DNA of 64,000 nucleotides from Ananas comosus (Eukaryota > Streptophyta > Magnoliopsida > Poales > Bromeliaceae), in NCBI RefSeq assembly GCF_001540865.1, contig NC_033642.1, positions 2,382,421 through 2,446,420 on the forward strand. The letters are read 5' to 3'. Below, piece by piece: positions 27,301-36,916 of this stretch. Position numbers and translations under genes: made by a program. The notes under the pieces are model-generated. The model worked only from the letters and a program-made list of their open reading frames with translations. It did no database searches and was not told where the DNA came from. Positions within the stretch are counted from its first letter, which is position 1; the number at the start of each line of letters is the position of its first letter.

Positions 27301-27324
27301 GGCTCGCATCGTGAGCAAACCTGA
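86..27324 (+). CDS. EMF2-like: EMF2/Su(z)12-like Polycomb (PRC2) subunit, 5'-partial, 19 exons
   Basis: Plant Su(z)12 homologue; in the family this is the PRC2 core subunit that supports histone H3K27 methylation and floral repression. Exons I assign: 86-141, 3287-3401, 3492-3651, 3733-3801, 7282-7418, 7618-7677, 7748-7866, 8784-8848, 15527-15579, 15737-15790, 15873-15932, 19923-19969, 20084-20220, 20339-20624, 20747-20795, 21849-21932, 22145-22224, 22543-22632, 27201-27324. Lengths sum to 1845 nt, and phases agree at every junction, giving 614 residues and TGA at 27322. Visible: N-terminal conserved block (PSFLQRSLLYKIQAK); C2H2 finger with C267, C270, H283, H288 counted from the window start; FNFEFW/VTEEYQ; and the C-terminal VEFS box, about residues 460-605, with its acidic stretch (DRDSEDEVDDDIADFEDRR) and W/M-rich part. 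The promoter and first exons are outside. Exon 4 and the junction 20221-20338 are the least certain. Whether it is EMF2 or VRN2 type cannot be settled; length favours EMF2. Confidence 0.93.
1543..1614. repeat. Short tandem duplication, two 36 bp units
   Basis: Two adjacent copies of a 36 bp unit that ends ctggttagttgatgtt; they differ at about three positions. No coding content. Confidence 0.75.
2180..2934 (-). mobile_element. Small non-autonomous Helitron
   Basis: Read on the - strand, the element begins TCTTCTATTC (at 2934) and ends CTAG (at 2180), preceded by an imperfect GC-rich hairpin (2190-2207). The flanking bases give the A^T insertion site expected of Helitrons: A at 2179 and T at 2935. 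The 755 bp body is very AT-rich and has no Rep/helicase coding. A motif near its 5' end (ACATTAAAGG) recurs at the matching place in the larger element ending at 14492. Confidence 0.65.
4898..5654. mobile_element. Harbinger-like non-autonomous TIR element
   Basis: Terminal inverted repeats: the left end GGCCCCGTTTGGTTCGG matches the reverse complement of the right end, with two mismatches. The interior is AT-rich. About 400 bp of its right half is clearly similar to 36485-36850, inside the element at 35986-36916, so both belong to one family. Flanking triplets (CAA, TAG) are imperfect relatives of the TAA duplication seen on the second copy. Confidence 0.7.
5952..6416. mobile_element. Tourist/Harbinger-like MITE with TTA target duplication
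   Basis: 465 bp. The left end GGGACCGTTTGGTT and right end AACCAAACAGCCCC are inverted repeats. TTA stands directly outside both ends (5949-5951 and 6417-6419), the usual PIF/Harbinger target. There is no transposase frame. Confidence 0.8.
8535..8677. repeat. Two-copy tandem repeat, about 79 bp period
   Basis: The phrase tataatgcacttgtttacag starts at about 8535 and again at about 8614; each copy runs on for about 65 bp of similar sequence. It lies in the intron before the exon at 8784. Confidence 0.65.
11580..12010. repeat. Tandem duplication, about 200 bp unit
   Basis: Two copies offset by 200 bp (gcatagccgatgtttgcaaa at about 11746 and 11946), roughly 90% alike by eye. A third, shorter relative lies at about 12555-12675. 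Confidence 0.8.
12132..12400. repeat. Tandem duplication, 86 bp unit
   Basis: gttgaaggcctatacata starts at 12132 and at 12218. The two units are nearly identical. A more diverged partial third unit reaches about 12400. Confidence 0.8.
12800..13720. repeat. Degenerate short-period repeat block
   Basis: A loosely conserved phrase (cccaaacagtcaacata and variants) recurs near 13010, 13335, 13432, 13475, 13573 and 13637. It is usually followed by a short A-rich run and a phrase like atgcatttctacaa. Spacing is irregular, so this is a decayed tandem array, not a clean satellite. Confidence 0.55.
13842..14396. repeat. Three (GA)n microsatellites in a GC-richer block
   Basis: GA runs at 13842-13872, 14156-14195 and 14356-14396. 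The sequence between them is much richer in GC than the surrounding intron. Open frames here are mostly Ser-Leu or Arg-Glu dipeptide runs, and I do not recognise a protein. Confidence 0.85.
16486..18240 (-). mobile_element. Truncated LTR, same family as 48118-50396
   Basis: Begins TGTCATAGCCCACC, followed by cgaggcgtaatagacacc, parallel to the start of the solo LTR at 48118. Similarity continues for about 1.7 kb, including the short GC-rich repeats (17108-17236). It is lost near 18240, so the other LTR end is missing. No target duplication found. Confidence 0.7.
18132..18441. other. Assembly join: N at 18340 with a 101 bp exact repeat on both sides
   Basis: 18132-18232 and 18341-18441 are identical over 101 bp. 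Between them are unique sequence, a GA array (18300-18339) and one N. This is what an unmerged contig overlap at a microsatellite looks like. Confidence 0.75.
23167..23843. mobile_element. Mutator-like non-autonomous element
   Basis: Left end AGGTTTAAAGTGCC and the reverse complement of the right end share the core TTAAAGTG. The 9 bp flanks TGAGGGGCA (23158) and TGAGGGGAA (23844) match at 8 of 9. The sub-terminal sequence is rich in the palindromic words GTGCCGTGGCAC and GGCACG on both sides. No transposase frame. Confidence 0.6.
24119..24630. mobile_element. Foldback MITE
   Basis: Ends ctatcggtagcaaa and tttgctaccaatag are inverted copies. Sub-terminal phrases (the one around aatcgacgatt) also appear inverted near the other end. 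Related to the elements at 24671 and 25701. Confidence 0.6.
24671..25206. mobile_element. Foldback MITE
   Basis: Phrases near the left end (tttttcgatgatgggacat) return inverted near the right end (atgtccatcatcgaaaa). The interior is AT-rich. It sits next to the TA-rich tracts at about 24645 and 25210. Confidence 0.55.
25701..26205. mobile_element. Foldback MITE with about 140 bp inverted arms
   Basis: Starts gtgctattaggagcac; its end gtgctcctaatagca is the inverted copy. Inverted similarity continues about 140 bp inward, through phrases such as gtatttaaagtatct and gccgttttcgat. TA tracts flank it (about 25674 and 26215). Confidence 0.75.
26216..27125. repeat. Cluster of short MITE copies between (TA)n tracts
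   Basis: TA tracts at 26431-26453, 26748-26770 and 26841-26863 separate three or four short related segments. Each carries phrases such as ggtgcttgtaa and a stem like agcacc...ggtgct. The copy at about 26864-27100 is inverted relative to 26454-26747. This matches MITEs that insert into TA microsatellites (Micron-type behaviour). Confidence 0.6.
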
Positions 27325-27878
27325 TTGCTGCAATCTCATTCACCCGCTGTACTGGCCATCAATTGAAGCAGAAGCAAATTCGCCGTATTCAGGCACATTG
27401 CAATTCTTTTTGGAGGATATTTTTGGTCTTTTTCTCCCCAATTAATTCTTAAACATTCTACATATCATCGTATAGAGGGTGTCATTATTGTTTTTCCCTT
27501 GTGGCGTGTTACAAAAATTCGGTGTTTTTTCTTCAACAAGGTTTAAAACAACAGGACTGGTTACAATGTTCATCAAGCATCATTGTCTTTGTTTAGTTTC
27601 ATATATAACATCATTGCGCTAGTGTAGATGAATAGGATTTTATGTAAACTTATCAGTGAAAATGTACTGAGCCCCAAAACTATTATTGGCCATTTTGAAC
27701 CATATTTCAGTTCTTTATTATTATTTTTAAATTGAGATGCCCTTAGTATCAATATTTTTTTTAATTTGAGTTATTTAAGTAATTTGAGCTGAAAATTTTA
27801 TCAACTTTCTAATTTTATTTGCTAAAAAAATGATTAAATGTAATCGATTTAATGGTATATTTGGGTTTAATTATTTAA
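27325..27878 (+). other. 3' UTR and downstream flank of the EMF2-like gene
   Basis: Follows the TGA at 27322-27324. There is no further exon. The transcript end cannot be fixed; the sequence becomes AT-rich after about 27690. Confidence 0.55.
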
Positions 27879-28243
27879 GGGTAAACTTGAAATACCACCA
27901 TGTGGTTTCGCACTTTCTCATTTTAGTGCCATGTGGTTTAAAGTGTATCAAGTTAGTGTCATGTGGTTTCATTTTTATTCTTTCGTCAGCTTTTCCATTA
28001 ATATTTCGTTAAATTATATACAAAAAATTTCAGATACCCCACCTAGGTTTATCGAATATTTATTTTAGTACCTTTTGGTTTTAACTTTGTCTGATTTAAC
28101 AAAAAAATTAGTGGAATCAATAATAAAAAAATAAAAATGAAATCACAGGGTACTAAATTAATACAATTTAAATCACAGGGTATTAAAGTGAGTACTAAAG
28201 TGAGAAAGTGTGAAACGATAGGAGTGGTATTTGAAGTTTTTTC
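27879..28243. mobile_element. Mutator-type foldback MITE, perfect 9 bp target duplication
   Basis: 365 bp. ATTATTTAA stands immediately outside both ends (27870-27878 and 28244-28252). The arms contain atgtggtttc / gaaatcacag-type phrases in opposite orientation. Same family as 37259-37615. Confidence 0.85.
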
Positions 28244-28469
28244 ATTATTTAACACCGTGCTTGTTTGTTGTATATATATATTTTAAATATACTCAAAACA
28301 TTTGTAAGGGGGTGATCAAATGCTTTGGAATAAAATATTATATTTGAACTTCAAATTTTATATTTAGAATAAGATAAATTATTGTTTAGGTGAACTATGT
28401 TATTTTATCAAATTATAGCCTGTGAAGAAGTAAAAATTTCGACATCTTATGGCTGTATTATAAAATTTT

Positions 28470-29640
28470 TATAATAGTGGTATGTTTGGCACAAGCGATA
28501 TTCCATATCAAATGGGAATATACCCCAATTTCTAGCCAAACCCCAACATAATTAGGGGGAACGGGTTATTCTGATTAAAGCGGGTTGTTCTGGGTTGTTG
28601 TGGGACAACCCGTTAAAATTGTTCCTAGGGGAACTTAGAACAACTTTGTTCTTCTATTTTTTATTAGATAAATAGATATATAAACAAATATATTAATATA
28701 AATATTATTTTTTATTTTTATGATAATATTTATACTTAAATTTTATTATATAATATAAATTAATTAAATATGATATATTATTTATTTTATTAAGTTTTAT
28801 CATTTATATTTTAATATTTTAATATTTTAAGTATTATATATAAAAATTATTTTTTCATGTATTATATATATATTTTAATTTTATTGAAATTTATATTATT
28901 ATTAATTAAAATTATAATGATATTGCTGTCTTATATTTTATCCATTACATATATTATTAGATAAATTATATAAAATANATAAATATTGTTTATATCAAGG
29001 GTGTGATATTACATATCTTGCGTTGTCTTGAAAAAGCAGACTATATTTTAATTTTCCTGTAAGAAGCATTTCTTTCTTTCCAACTAATTTCTCAAGTGGC
29101 ATTTTTAGCATATGTCAATCTCTTATTTTATTTTTTACCAATAACTCTTATTTTATTTTTTACCAATAACGTGAAATTGGATTATACAATTATGAAGCTT
29201 TTAATGAGTACAAGTAAAATCATATTATACATTAACACAAATAGTTAAAAATAAGAAACAAATATAATATAATCACTTACTTATTAAACATAATTTTACT
29301 AATTTTATAATTATTCCACCACTATGATGGCGTACAATATACGTATTCTCCAACAAAATATTACCATCGTGGGCAAATAGAGGAGAGAGTCATTCGATTA
29401 ATCCACTCAAAAAAAAAAACGTTACTATTCATCAAATTATAAAAATTAAATAGTAAACATTAGCAAAAAAAATTATTCTTATTTTATTATACTTTGTAAC
29501 AATTGGCATCGCAGGATATACTTTCCTTTAGAAGTTTTGAGCTCCGCTCAAGCGGCTAGATACGATTTCAATAATGGCACGTTTTCCGCAATTCTGGTTT
29601 CTAAGTTTGTATTCGTTACAAAAAGACTTTTAAAATTGGC
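28470..29640. other. AT-rich intergenic stretch, no gene seen
   Basis: A small imperfect palindrome region with cgggttgttctggg and acaacccg lies near 28560-28640. Beyond it the sequence is almost all A/T, with an N at 28978. No coding frame or recognisable element. Confidence 0.5.
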
Positions 29641-29879
29641 CCCAAGGTGTGACAGGCAGTGCGGGTCGGGGCGCGGTATGAGAACGCGGTTAGTTAGCGC
29701 TTAAATAGTTCATGCTATGGATCTTGACTTCTAGCCGCAGATTACTCCTATTTCATTATATGGTTATTGTGGGAAATTTTGTGACTGTAGTTTGAGATTA
29801 CTTGTATTTGGGTTTTTTCTTTGATAGTGATTTAGTCGATTCTGGATTATGGTTTTGGATTTATTAGTAGTTGTATAAT

Positions 29880-30110
29880 CAAACTACCTTATTCTCATTG
29901 CTTGTGGTTATGTATCTATGCTCCTACACCGTGCATGTATAGGGGAGACTCTATACGCATGGACAGAGGATACCCTGTGCGTGTGGCGGGTCTGTGCATA
30001 TCTCGAGTAAGGTTTACAAAAAAAAAATTTATATTTTTTTCCACAACTATGTTTTCAAATTGGATGATTTTCTCAAAATTAGCTTTCCAAAAAGGGCCCG
30101 GGGCGTGACA
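29880..30110 (+). mobile_element. 3' end fragment of a Gypsy-type LTR
   Basis: Ends GGGCGTGACA at 30110. It carries the same order of phrases as the LTR ends at 53529 and 57405: gggagactct, cagag, a T-rich/A-rich run, then aaaagg and the GC-rich terminus. The 5' part of the LTR is missing. Another possible LTR end (GGTGTGACA) lies at about 29646-29654. Confidence 0.5.
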
Positions 30111-30879
30111 CTTTTATTAACCAAAAACTCTGTTTTCACAATCGATATAAAGCATATTTGTAATAAATCAAATCCTAATTCTAATCCTAATCAAATTCCA
30201 TAATTTTAGAAATTTTTCTAAAATAAATAACTCTAATTCTAATTTAAAACATCCAAATCCATATCCCTAATTTTTAGAAATTTGCTCTACATGAAAAATC
30301 CTAAAGAAAAACTCTAAAATAAATTAACAATAATAATAATTTCAAACGTTACAAAAGAATTCTATATATTTTTTTTTGGTCGCATCAGAAGGTTTGTCAT
30401 TGATCAAGAGACTGTATGTGTTGAATATAATTTAGCGGTTGTTTAATATGATATCCGAATAGAAAAATCTGAGTCCACTAGGATCCAAATTTGAGTCCAA
30501 TAGCATCCAAGGAAAATCTGAGTCCACTAGGATCCAAGTTTGAGTCTAGTAGCATCCAAGTTAGCTTCGTTTAATTTTCACCCATTGAATTCTGAGTTAG
30601 ATAGGTTCCAAGATAGTTTTGCGTAATTTCATCCTTTGAAATTATCAAAAAGTTTCAAGCCAAGAAATGAGAAATAATATTGAGTAAAAATTTTGAATAT
30701 AAGTAATTAATCATGCATGGAGAGAGAGAATCCAGTTGATGGTTATGTGTGAGTAATTAATCATCGAAGAAAAATCCGAGTCCACTATATTTGGTTCAGT
30801 TTATAAAGTTTAGTAATCTTGGCAATACAGTATAGTCTATTCCAAAATTATTTTTATCCATATTTGGCAAACTTTTTTT

Positions 30880-32180
30880 TTACTATTTACAAATAATATT
30901 TTGTTATTGAATTTTATTTTAAATAATTTACTTTTTAAATTTTTAAATTTTAAATTCAAAAAAAAATATAAAATTTCATATTTTAATTTAAAATATAAAT
31001 ATGAAATTCATAAATGTAAAATCTAAAATATAAATATAAAATTTAAATTTAAAAAATCTAAATTTAAATTTTAAAAATTAAAATTTAAAAAAATTAAATT
31101 TTAAAAATTAAAATACAAATTTGAATTTTAAAATTTAAAATTTAAAATTTAAATTTTAAAGTAAATTTTTAAATATAGATTTAAATTTAAATTTAAAATT
31201 TAAAATTTGAAATTTAAAAATTAAAATTTATAATTTAAAATTTGAAATTTGAAGATTAAAAATTTTAAATTTTAAATTTGAAATTTAAAATTTGAAGATT
31301 AAAAATTTTAAATTTTAAATTTAAAAATTAAAAATTAAAATTTAAAATTCAAAATTTAAAAGTTGACAATTCAAACTTTTAAATTAAAATTTTTAAATAA
31401 TGTATTGAAAGGGTTTCAGTAGTTGGAGGGGTAAACTTGTAATTTTATAACATGCAAGATTAGCCGCCTTTAGCAATTCAAAATACACACCCCCCCATCA
31501 GTAATATTTTTGGTGTAATCCTACACCATTTGTAATGCTATATTACTGACTAAAATTTAAAATTTAAAATTTGAAAGTTGAAGATTAAAAATTTTAAATT
31601 TTAAATTTGAAAATTCAAAATTAAAATGAAAAATGAAAAATTTAAAGTTGACAATTCAAACTTTTAAATTAAAATTTTTAAATAATGTATTGAAAGGTTT
31701 TCGATAGTTAGAGGGGTGAACTTGTAATTTTATAACATGCAAGATTAGCCGCCTTTAGTAATTCAAAATACACACCTCCCCCATCAGTAATATTTTTGGT
31801 GTAATCCTGCACCATTTGTAATACTATATTACTGACCAGACTACATACCGGATGAACCAAACGCAATAATCCTGGCAGGATTGCATGTAATCCTTCCAGG
31901 ATAACCCAAAATACACACCTCCTCCATCAGTAATATTTTTGGTGTAATCCTGCACCATTTGTAATACTATATTACTGACCAGACTACATACCGGATGAAC
32001 CAAACACAATAATCATGGCAGGATTGCATGTAATCCTCCCAGGATAACCCAAACCAAATGCACCTACCTTTCCCATCAGTAATATTTTTGGTGTAATTCT
32101 GCACCATTTGTAATACTACATTACTGACTAGATTACATAACGGATGAATCAAACGCAGTAATCCTGATAGGAGCAATAGT
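30880..32180. repeat. AAATTTAAA-rich block followed by a four-copy tandem repeat
   Basis: 30880-31400 is almost entirely shuffled aaattt/ttaaa words. The phrase catcagtaatatttttggtg then occurs near 31497, 31783, 31925 and 32073. The last two periods are about 142 and 148 bp; the first is about 286 bp because its unit includes AT-rich spacer. Unit content: a TAATCC-rich stretch with ccggatgaaccaaa. Confidence 0.7.
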
Positions 32181-33088
32181 CATACTTGGCCAACTTCCAA
32201 TCACATATTTTCTTACCAAATTAATAAATTATTGTTAGATATTTTATTTTGATAAACAAATAAAGTCTTAGTTAAGACAACAGAAGCCGAAATGAAGATA
32301 ACACATGACGAACAACCGAAAATAATTAAACATTCCATATTACTCAGTTCATGCAATTAATTTGTGCTCGATCAACGGTTCAAATAGCAACTCAATTAAA
32401 TTACAAATAATAACTTGGTTGTCCACACATTATTTCCTATAAAATTATTACAAAGTATCTAACAATCTGAGATTTTGATGATACTAAACACTGATTAATT
32501 AAATTAATTCGGAGAATAACAATAATCATATTAATTACCATACTTCGTTATATATACTTCATACTTTTTTTACAATGACTTCATCTATTTACATAAAATA
32601 ATTAAACGGCTCCCTCATTAATGGTGGTTTTAATGGTGCGAGGAACCCGTGCAATTCCACTTGGTTCCAATGCCCATACACGTACCATACCACGTGTGGG
32701 TATGTTGAAAACACCAATTAATTCCACCTCATCAAAGACCACAATAATAATATACCTTGTCTATGTACAATTACTATACGAAGCCAAAACTACTCCCATT
32801 AATCTAGCCTCATTTAATCTCTTAATTTCTTCTTCTTCGTAATCCTTAGTTGCCTAGGTCTGAATAATCGGATAATATTTTTCATGCATGGATCAGACTA
32901 AGTATGGTAGCGATGGACGCACGGCTCACTGAATTTTAGTCTCCGTAGTTCCGCTGCCAACCTTCTGAGAAAAAATATTCAGTCAGACATGTCGCACAAA
33001 GATGCACTGCTCAGTATTAGTAATATCGGGCAGTAATTAATAACATAGATGTGTCTGATAGAATATTCTTCGCCTCCTTCGGAAGCCC

Positions 33089-33937
33089 TCAATTGACGAT
33101 GTCCAAGATCCAGTCAAGATGCGGGAAGCCGGCGTAATCCTCCTCCTCACCGTCCCCACCGTCAGCACTCGCGAAGCCGTTAATGCCGTCACCTTTTGCA
33201 GCAGAAGAAGCAGGAGGAGGAGGGGGAGAAGAAGAAGAGATAGAAGAAGAAGAAGAAGAAGAAGAAGAAGAAGAACCAGCGGTACCGGCGCTGGCGCAAT
33301 AGGCGGCGGCTTCGGAGCTCTCCATCTCTTCCGAATATGAGTTACCGAGACATGCGCCGGTGCAGGCACCGGCGGCGGCGGCTTCGGAGCTGCTGTCTCC
33401 CCCTTCGGTCGAGCTGCCGAGACACACGCTGCCGCCGCAGCGCAGGCAGTACTGGACTGCCGCCGGGCGGAGCTGCTCCGGCGCGTGCGCGAAGAAGCAG
33501 ATCTTTCGGCTGCAGGCCGGCCCGGCGTCGCACATCTTGGTGCGGAACCGCGCCGGGTGGAGCCAGAACTCGAAGACGCCGTGCGCGAACTCGCACGCCT
33601 GCCCGCGGCAGCAGTCCCCCCGCTGGCGGTACTCCGGGCAGACGGCCGCGCTGTAGGGGAACTTGCGGGGGTCGCGCCGCCGCGCCTTCTCGCCGCGGTG
33701 CGCGTAGGGGCACGCCGTCCAGTCGTGGCTCTTCTTCTTCGAGCAGCTCTTCACCTTGTACGTGTACATCAAGAACTCGTCCGACTGCTCTTTCTTCGGC
33801 CGCTCGCGCATGTCGTCCGCCGCACTCGCGCTGCCGGCTGCGGTGGGAAGAAAGGCGAGCTGATAGTATGAAGGGAGGGTAATTGTGGGACGCTGGTAAT
33901 CGGCAAAATCGTCGCTATATCCATCAAACATGGCCAT
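33089..33937 (-). CDS. Arginine-rich tandem CCCH zinc-finger (RR-TZF) protein, 282 aa
   Basis: Single exon. In the family these proteins bind RNA, shuttle to P-bodies/stress granules, and act in hormone and stress responses; that role here is inference. Starting at [10 protein letters not shown], the RR part has C65-x5-H71-x4-C76-x3-H80, then finger 1 C100-x8-C109-x5-C115-x3-H119 and finger 2 C136-x5-C142-x4-C147-x3-H151, with the family signatures [21 protein letters not shown] and [13 protein letters not shown]. No ankyrin repeats, so it belongs to the short group (AtTZF1-6-like). A serine/proline-rich linker coded by a GAA/CTT microsatellite precedes a hydrophobic tail, [12 protein letters not shown]. 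An in-frame ATG 28 codons upstream (34021) adds only basic low-complexity residues, so I prefer 33937. A TRIM retrotransposon lies about 0.5 kb upstream. Confidence 0.93.
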   Translation of the reverse strand: MAMFDGYSDDFADYQRPTITLPSYYQLAFLPTAAGSASAADDMRERPKKEQSDEFLMYTYKVKSCSKKKSHDWTACPYAHRGEKARRRDPRKFPYSAAVCPEYRQRGDCCRGQACEFAHGVFEFWLHPARFRTKMCDAGPACSRKICFFAHAPEQLRPAAVQYCLRCGGSVCLGSSTEGGDSSSEAAAAGACTGACLGNSYSEEMESSEAAAYCASAGTAGSSSSSSSSSSSISSSSPPPPPASSAAKGDGINGFASADGGDGEEEDYAGFPHLDWILDIVN

Positions 33938-34429
33938 TTTTTTTTTTTTCCTTCTTCTTCTGGGTTGGGGGAAGGGGTTGCGGAGGAGCGAGGGATTCAG
34001 AAGAAGATGATATAAAAACAATTAAACCATCACGAGAAATGAGAGCAGCTTCTTCTTCTTCTTCTTCTTCTTCTACTGCTTCTCCTTCTTCTTCACATAA
34101 TTAAAAAATTAAAGATTTGGAGCAGTGCTTGCTAGGGAGGGTTGTTTATTGTGCATTTTTAGTAGCTTCATTTTGTCCTGCTTATGTCATGCGTATGCAA
34201 AGCTTAAAAAGTTTTTTGTACTCTTTCTTAGGCGCTCATTTACCCGAGTGGAAGATAAGTTTACCCCGACTTTATCATTTTATAGAGTTGGGATAAAGTA
34301 ATTTTTATTTTGTTTTACTTTTTTTATTTTCCATATTTTTAAATAAAGCTTGTTTACAAGCTCGTAATTTTATACTTAAATTCTCAAAGGAATTCAAGAT
34401 CTAAACTAGAAAAGTGTCTTTACCATCTG
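33938..34429 (-). promoter_or_regulatory. 5' flank of the TZF gene
   Basis: Contains a pyrimidine-rich tract on the + strand near 33937-33960 and a CTT repeat at about 34050-34095, likely in the 5' UTR. I see no convincing TATA element. The TRIM target duplication starts at 34425. Confidence 0.4.
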
Positions 34430-34888
34430 TGTTAGCTTAAATGGGTCAGCATCCTGCCCTGTGGCGGGAGGCCATGTGGGCCGAGTCATGTTCGAAATGG
34501 CGTGAGGCTGAGTTGGGTCGAGTCATGTTCGAAGTGGCGTGAGGCCAGATGGGCCGAGTCACAATCGAGATCCATGGGCGCTGTTTCTATACGCTTTAAG
34601 TGAATTGGTTGCGTATTTCTAACAGCTCGAGCTTTTGGGATTAATGGTTAGCTAGCGCCAACGATCCGACAAGTGGTATCAGAGCCAGAGGTCACGGGTT
34701 CGATTCCTGCATGCTGCAAATGTGTCGAGGTGCTGGAGGGGGGATTGTTGGCTTAAATGGGCCGGCCAGGTGGGCCGAGTCACAATCGAGACCTGTGGGC
34801 GCTGTTTCTGTACGCTTTAAGTGAATTGGTTGCGTATTTCTAACAGCTCGAGCTTTTGGGATTAATGGTTAGCGCCAACGATCCGACA
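34430..34888 (+). mobile_element. Complete TRIM retrotransposon (459 bp)
   Basis: Two LTRs begin TGTTRGCTTAAATGGG and end GATCCGACA: 34430-34671 (242 bp, with an internal duplication of a gggccgagtc-type unit) and 34746-34888 (143 bp). A primer-binding site GTGGTATCAGAGCC, complementary to initiator tRNA-Met, starts at 34673. A purine tract (gctggaggggggat) precedes the second LTR. The internal domain is only 74 bp. Target duplication ATCTG is exact at 34425-34429 and 34889-34893. No coding. Confidence 0.93.
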
Positions 34889-34893
34889 ATCTG

Positions 34894-35714
34894 AACTAAG
34901 ATGGTTTGGCTAATAAAAAAGATTTTTTCGTATTGCTTATGACTCAAGATTTTTAAATTTTGAAGATATTAACTACTACATTGCTAGCATATGTTGAACA
35001 ATATGGTAGAAAATTGTCTATACCATATATCCGGCTGTTTGAGTTACGCACGTGCTGATCGAACAATATGCGCTAGGCATGTAAAGATACACTTGCAATG
35101 CTTGGTTTACGATACAAAATGGATTTTATATAGTCAAGTTTACAGTTTAAGAAAAAGAGAGTTATTAAGATATTTTGATATTTATTTTAGAAAAGAAAAA
35201 ATGATTGTAGCTAGCCCTACATGTATATTGTTGAGATTATCTTTTCAACCTAAATTACACCATTTTTGCAATTTTTATGTAAAAAAAAAATACAAGGTAA
35301 CTAAAATGAGACTTTAACTTATTTAAGATCAGTAAATCGAGACTATAACTTATTTTGTTTTATTATTATTATTTTTTTGAATATAACTGATTATTACATA
35401 TATAGTCCCTCCTTAACTATTTGTCTTACACGAAGAGATCATCCTAATCTTCAGTCTGATTCATGATCAGTATTAATGTTTGAAAAAAAAAAAAATTAGC
35501 AAAATTAGCTAAACAAAAACAATTTCGCGGTTTTCATAAGTCATCATTAATTTGGCTCATTGCTACAATTACCGTTGAACTATAACCTTAATCAGATGAG
35601 TTTACTAGAGAAAAAGTTATTTGGATTCTATGTTGTTAAGAAACGAATACAGCGTATAGATATACGGATTGGATATAAACACAGAATATTAGTATACTAA
35701 TGTATTATTTAAGC
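34894..35714. other. Intergenic, no gene seen
   Basis: AT-rich. A 108-codon open frame at 34991-35317 has no recognisable protein character. Confidence 0.5.
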
Positions 35715-35985
35715 ATTGCTATGGGTACCCCATTTGGAGTTCTCCATAATGTTGTAGATGATGACATCATTATTATTATACTCTAAACATCATTACTAAA
35801 TCCCAAACACCATCACTAAATCCTAAGTACTCTAACCCTCCACATATGTGTTCCAACAAATCAACAATATTATAGAATACAGATTTTAGGGTACATCAAA
35901 TATTTCTTTGTTTATTAATAGAGTGATGCTACAGATACCCCCCAAACACCATCACTAAACCCTAAATACCACTATTGCACTCTAA

Positions 35986-36916
35986 GGTATCGTTTGGTTC
36001 GGAGATAAGCAAAAAGTGGCTTTCCCAGGGATAGGTATGAATTGAGGTATAAGCGGGGATTGGATCAATTTTGCATTTGGATGAAAATTGGATAATTCTT
36101 GGGAATAAAAAAAATAGTATTTGGTTAGGTAAGATAGAATAAGAAAGATTGTGGGTTTTTATAAATAAAAAAGTAATGATATTACTCTCTTATTATATTT
36201 AAATTTGAATTTTTAAAATTTAAAATTTAAAAATTTTAATTTTGAAATTTCAAACTTTGAAATTTAAAATCTCAAATTTAAAATTCAAAATTTCAAACTT
36301 TAAATTTAAAGATCAAATTTAAATTTGAAAATATAAAATATCAAATTTTAAATTTCAAAAATTTAAAATATTAAAATTTAAAATTAAAATTATAAACTTT
36401 AATTTTGAGATTATAAATTATAAATTTTAAACATTTAAATTTTTAATTTTTAAATTTTTAATTTTTAAATTGCGGTGGGAACAATTAATTAAAAATAATT
36501 TATTATAATAAATTTATAAATTTTTTTAAAATTCTACTTACATTTAAATTTAATAAAAAGAATTTATTATAATATTTAAATATAATTTATTATAATATTT
36601 AAATATAAATAATATGTATTAATATAGTACGATTAATAATTTTATAATAAAAATAATGTATTGTAATATATAACATATAATATTTATATACTTTAGTTTT
36701 AGTTCAATTTATAATTTTAATTAAGTTTGAAATTAAGCATTGGAATAACACTATTCCACCAAAATAGTGGAATAGCAAATCCATTGCTGTTCCGGAACAA
36801 TCGGGAATAGCAAAGTTTGACCAGGATAAAATATTCCTGCCAAATTTTACCCCGTTTGGCAGAATAGCGGGGATAACTTTCGTTATCCCCGCTTATCTCC
36901 CAAACCAAACAGGGCC
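35986..36916. mobile_element. Harbinger-like element with TAA target duplication
   Basis: Left end GGTATCGTTTGGTTCGGAG; the right end is the inverted GGCCCTGTTTGGTTTGGGAG. TAA flanks both sides (35983-35985 and 36917-36919). The right half matches the element at 4898-5654. The interior is AT-rich and non-coding. Confidence 0.82.

Noticed and set aside
33337..33882. 181-codon + strand open frame, Arg-rich
   Set aside because: Shadow of the GC-rich TZF gene on the other strand; composition follows the antisense frame.
33938..34021. Upstream in-frame ATG for the TZF protein
   Set aside because: It adds only a basic low-complexity leader from a purine run; the family usually starts close to the MxMFDG-like residues.
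34673..34720. tRNA gene
   Set aside because: A B-box-like T arm is present, but there is no acceptor stem, anticodon arm or full cloverleaf; it is inside a TRIM after the primer site.
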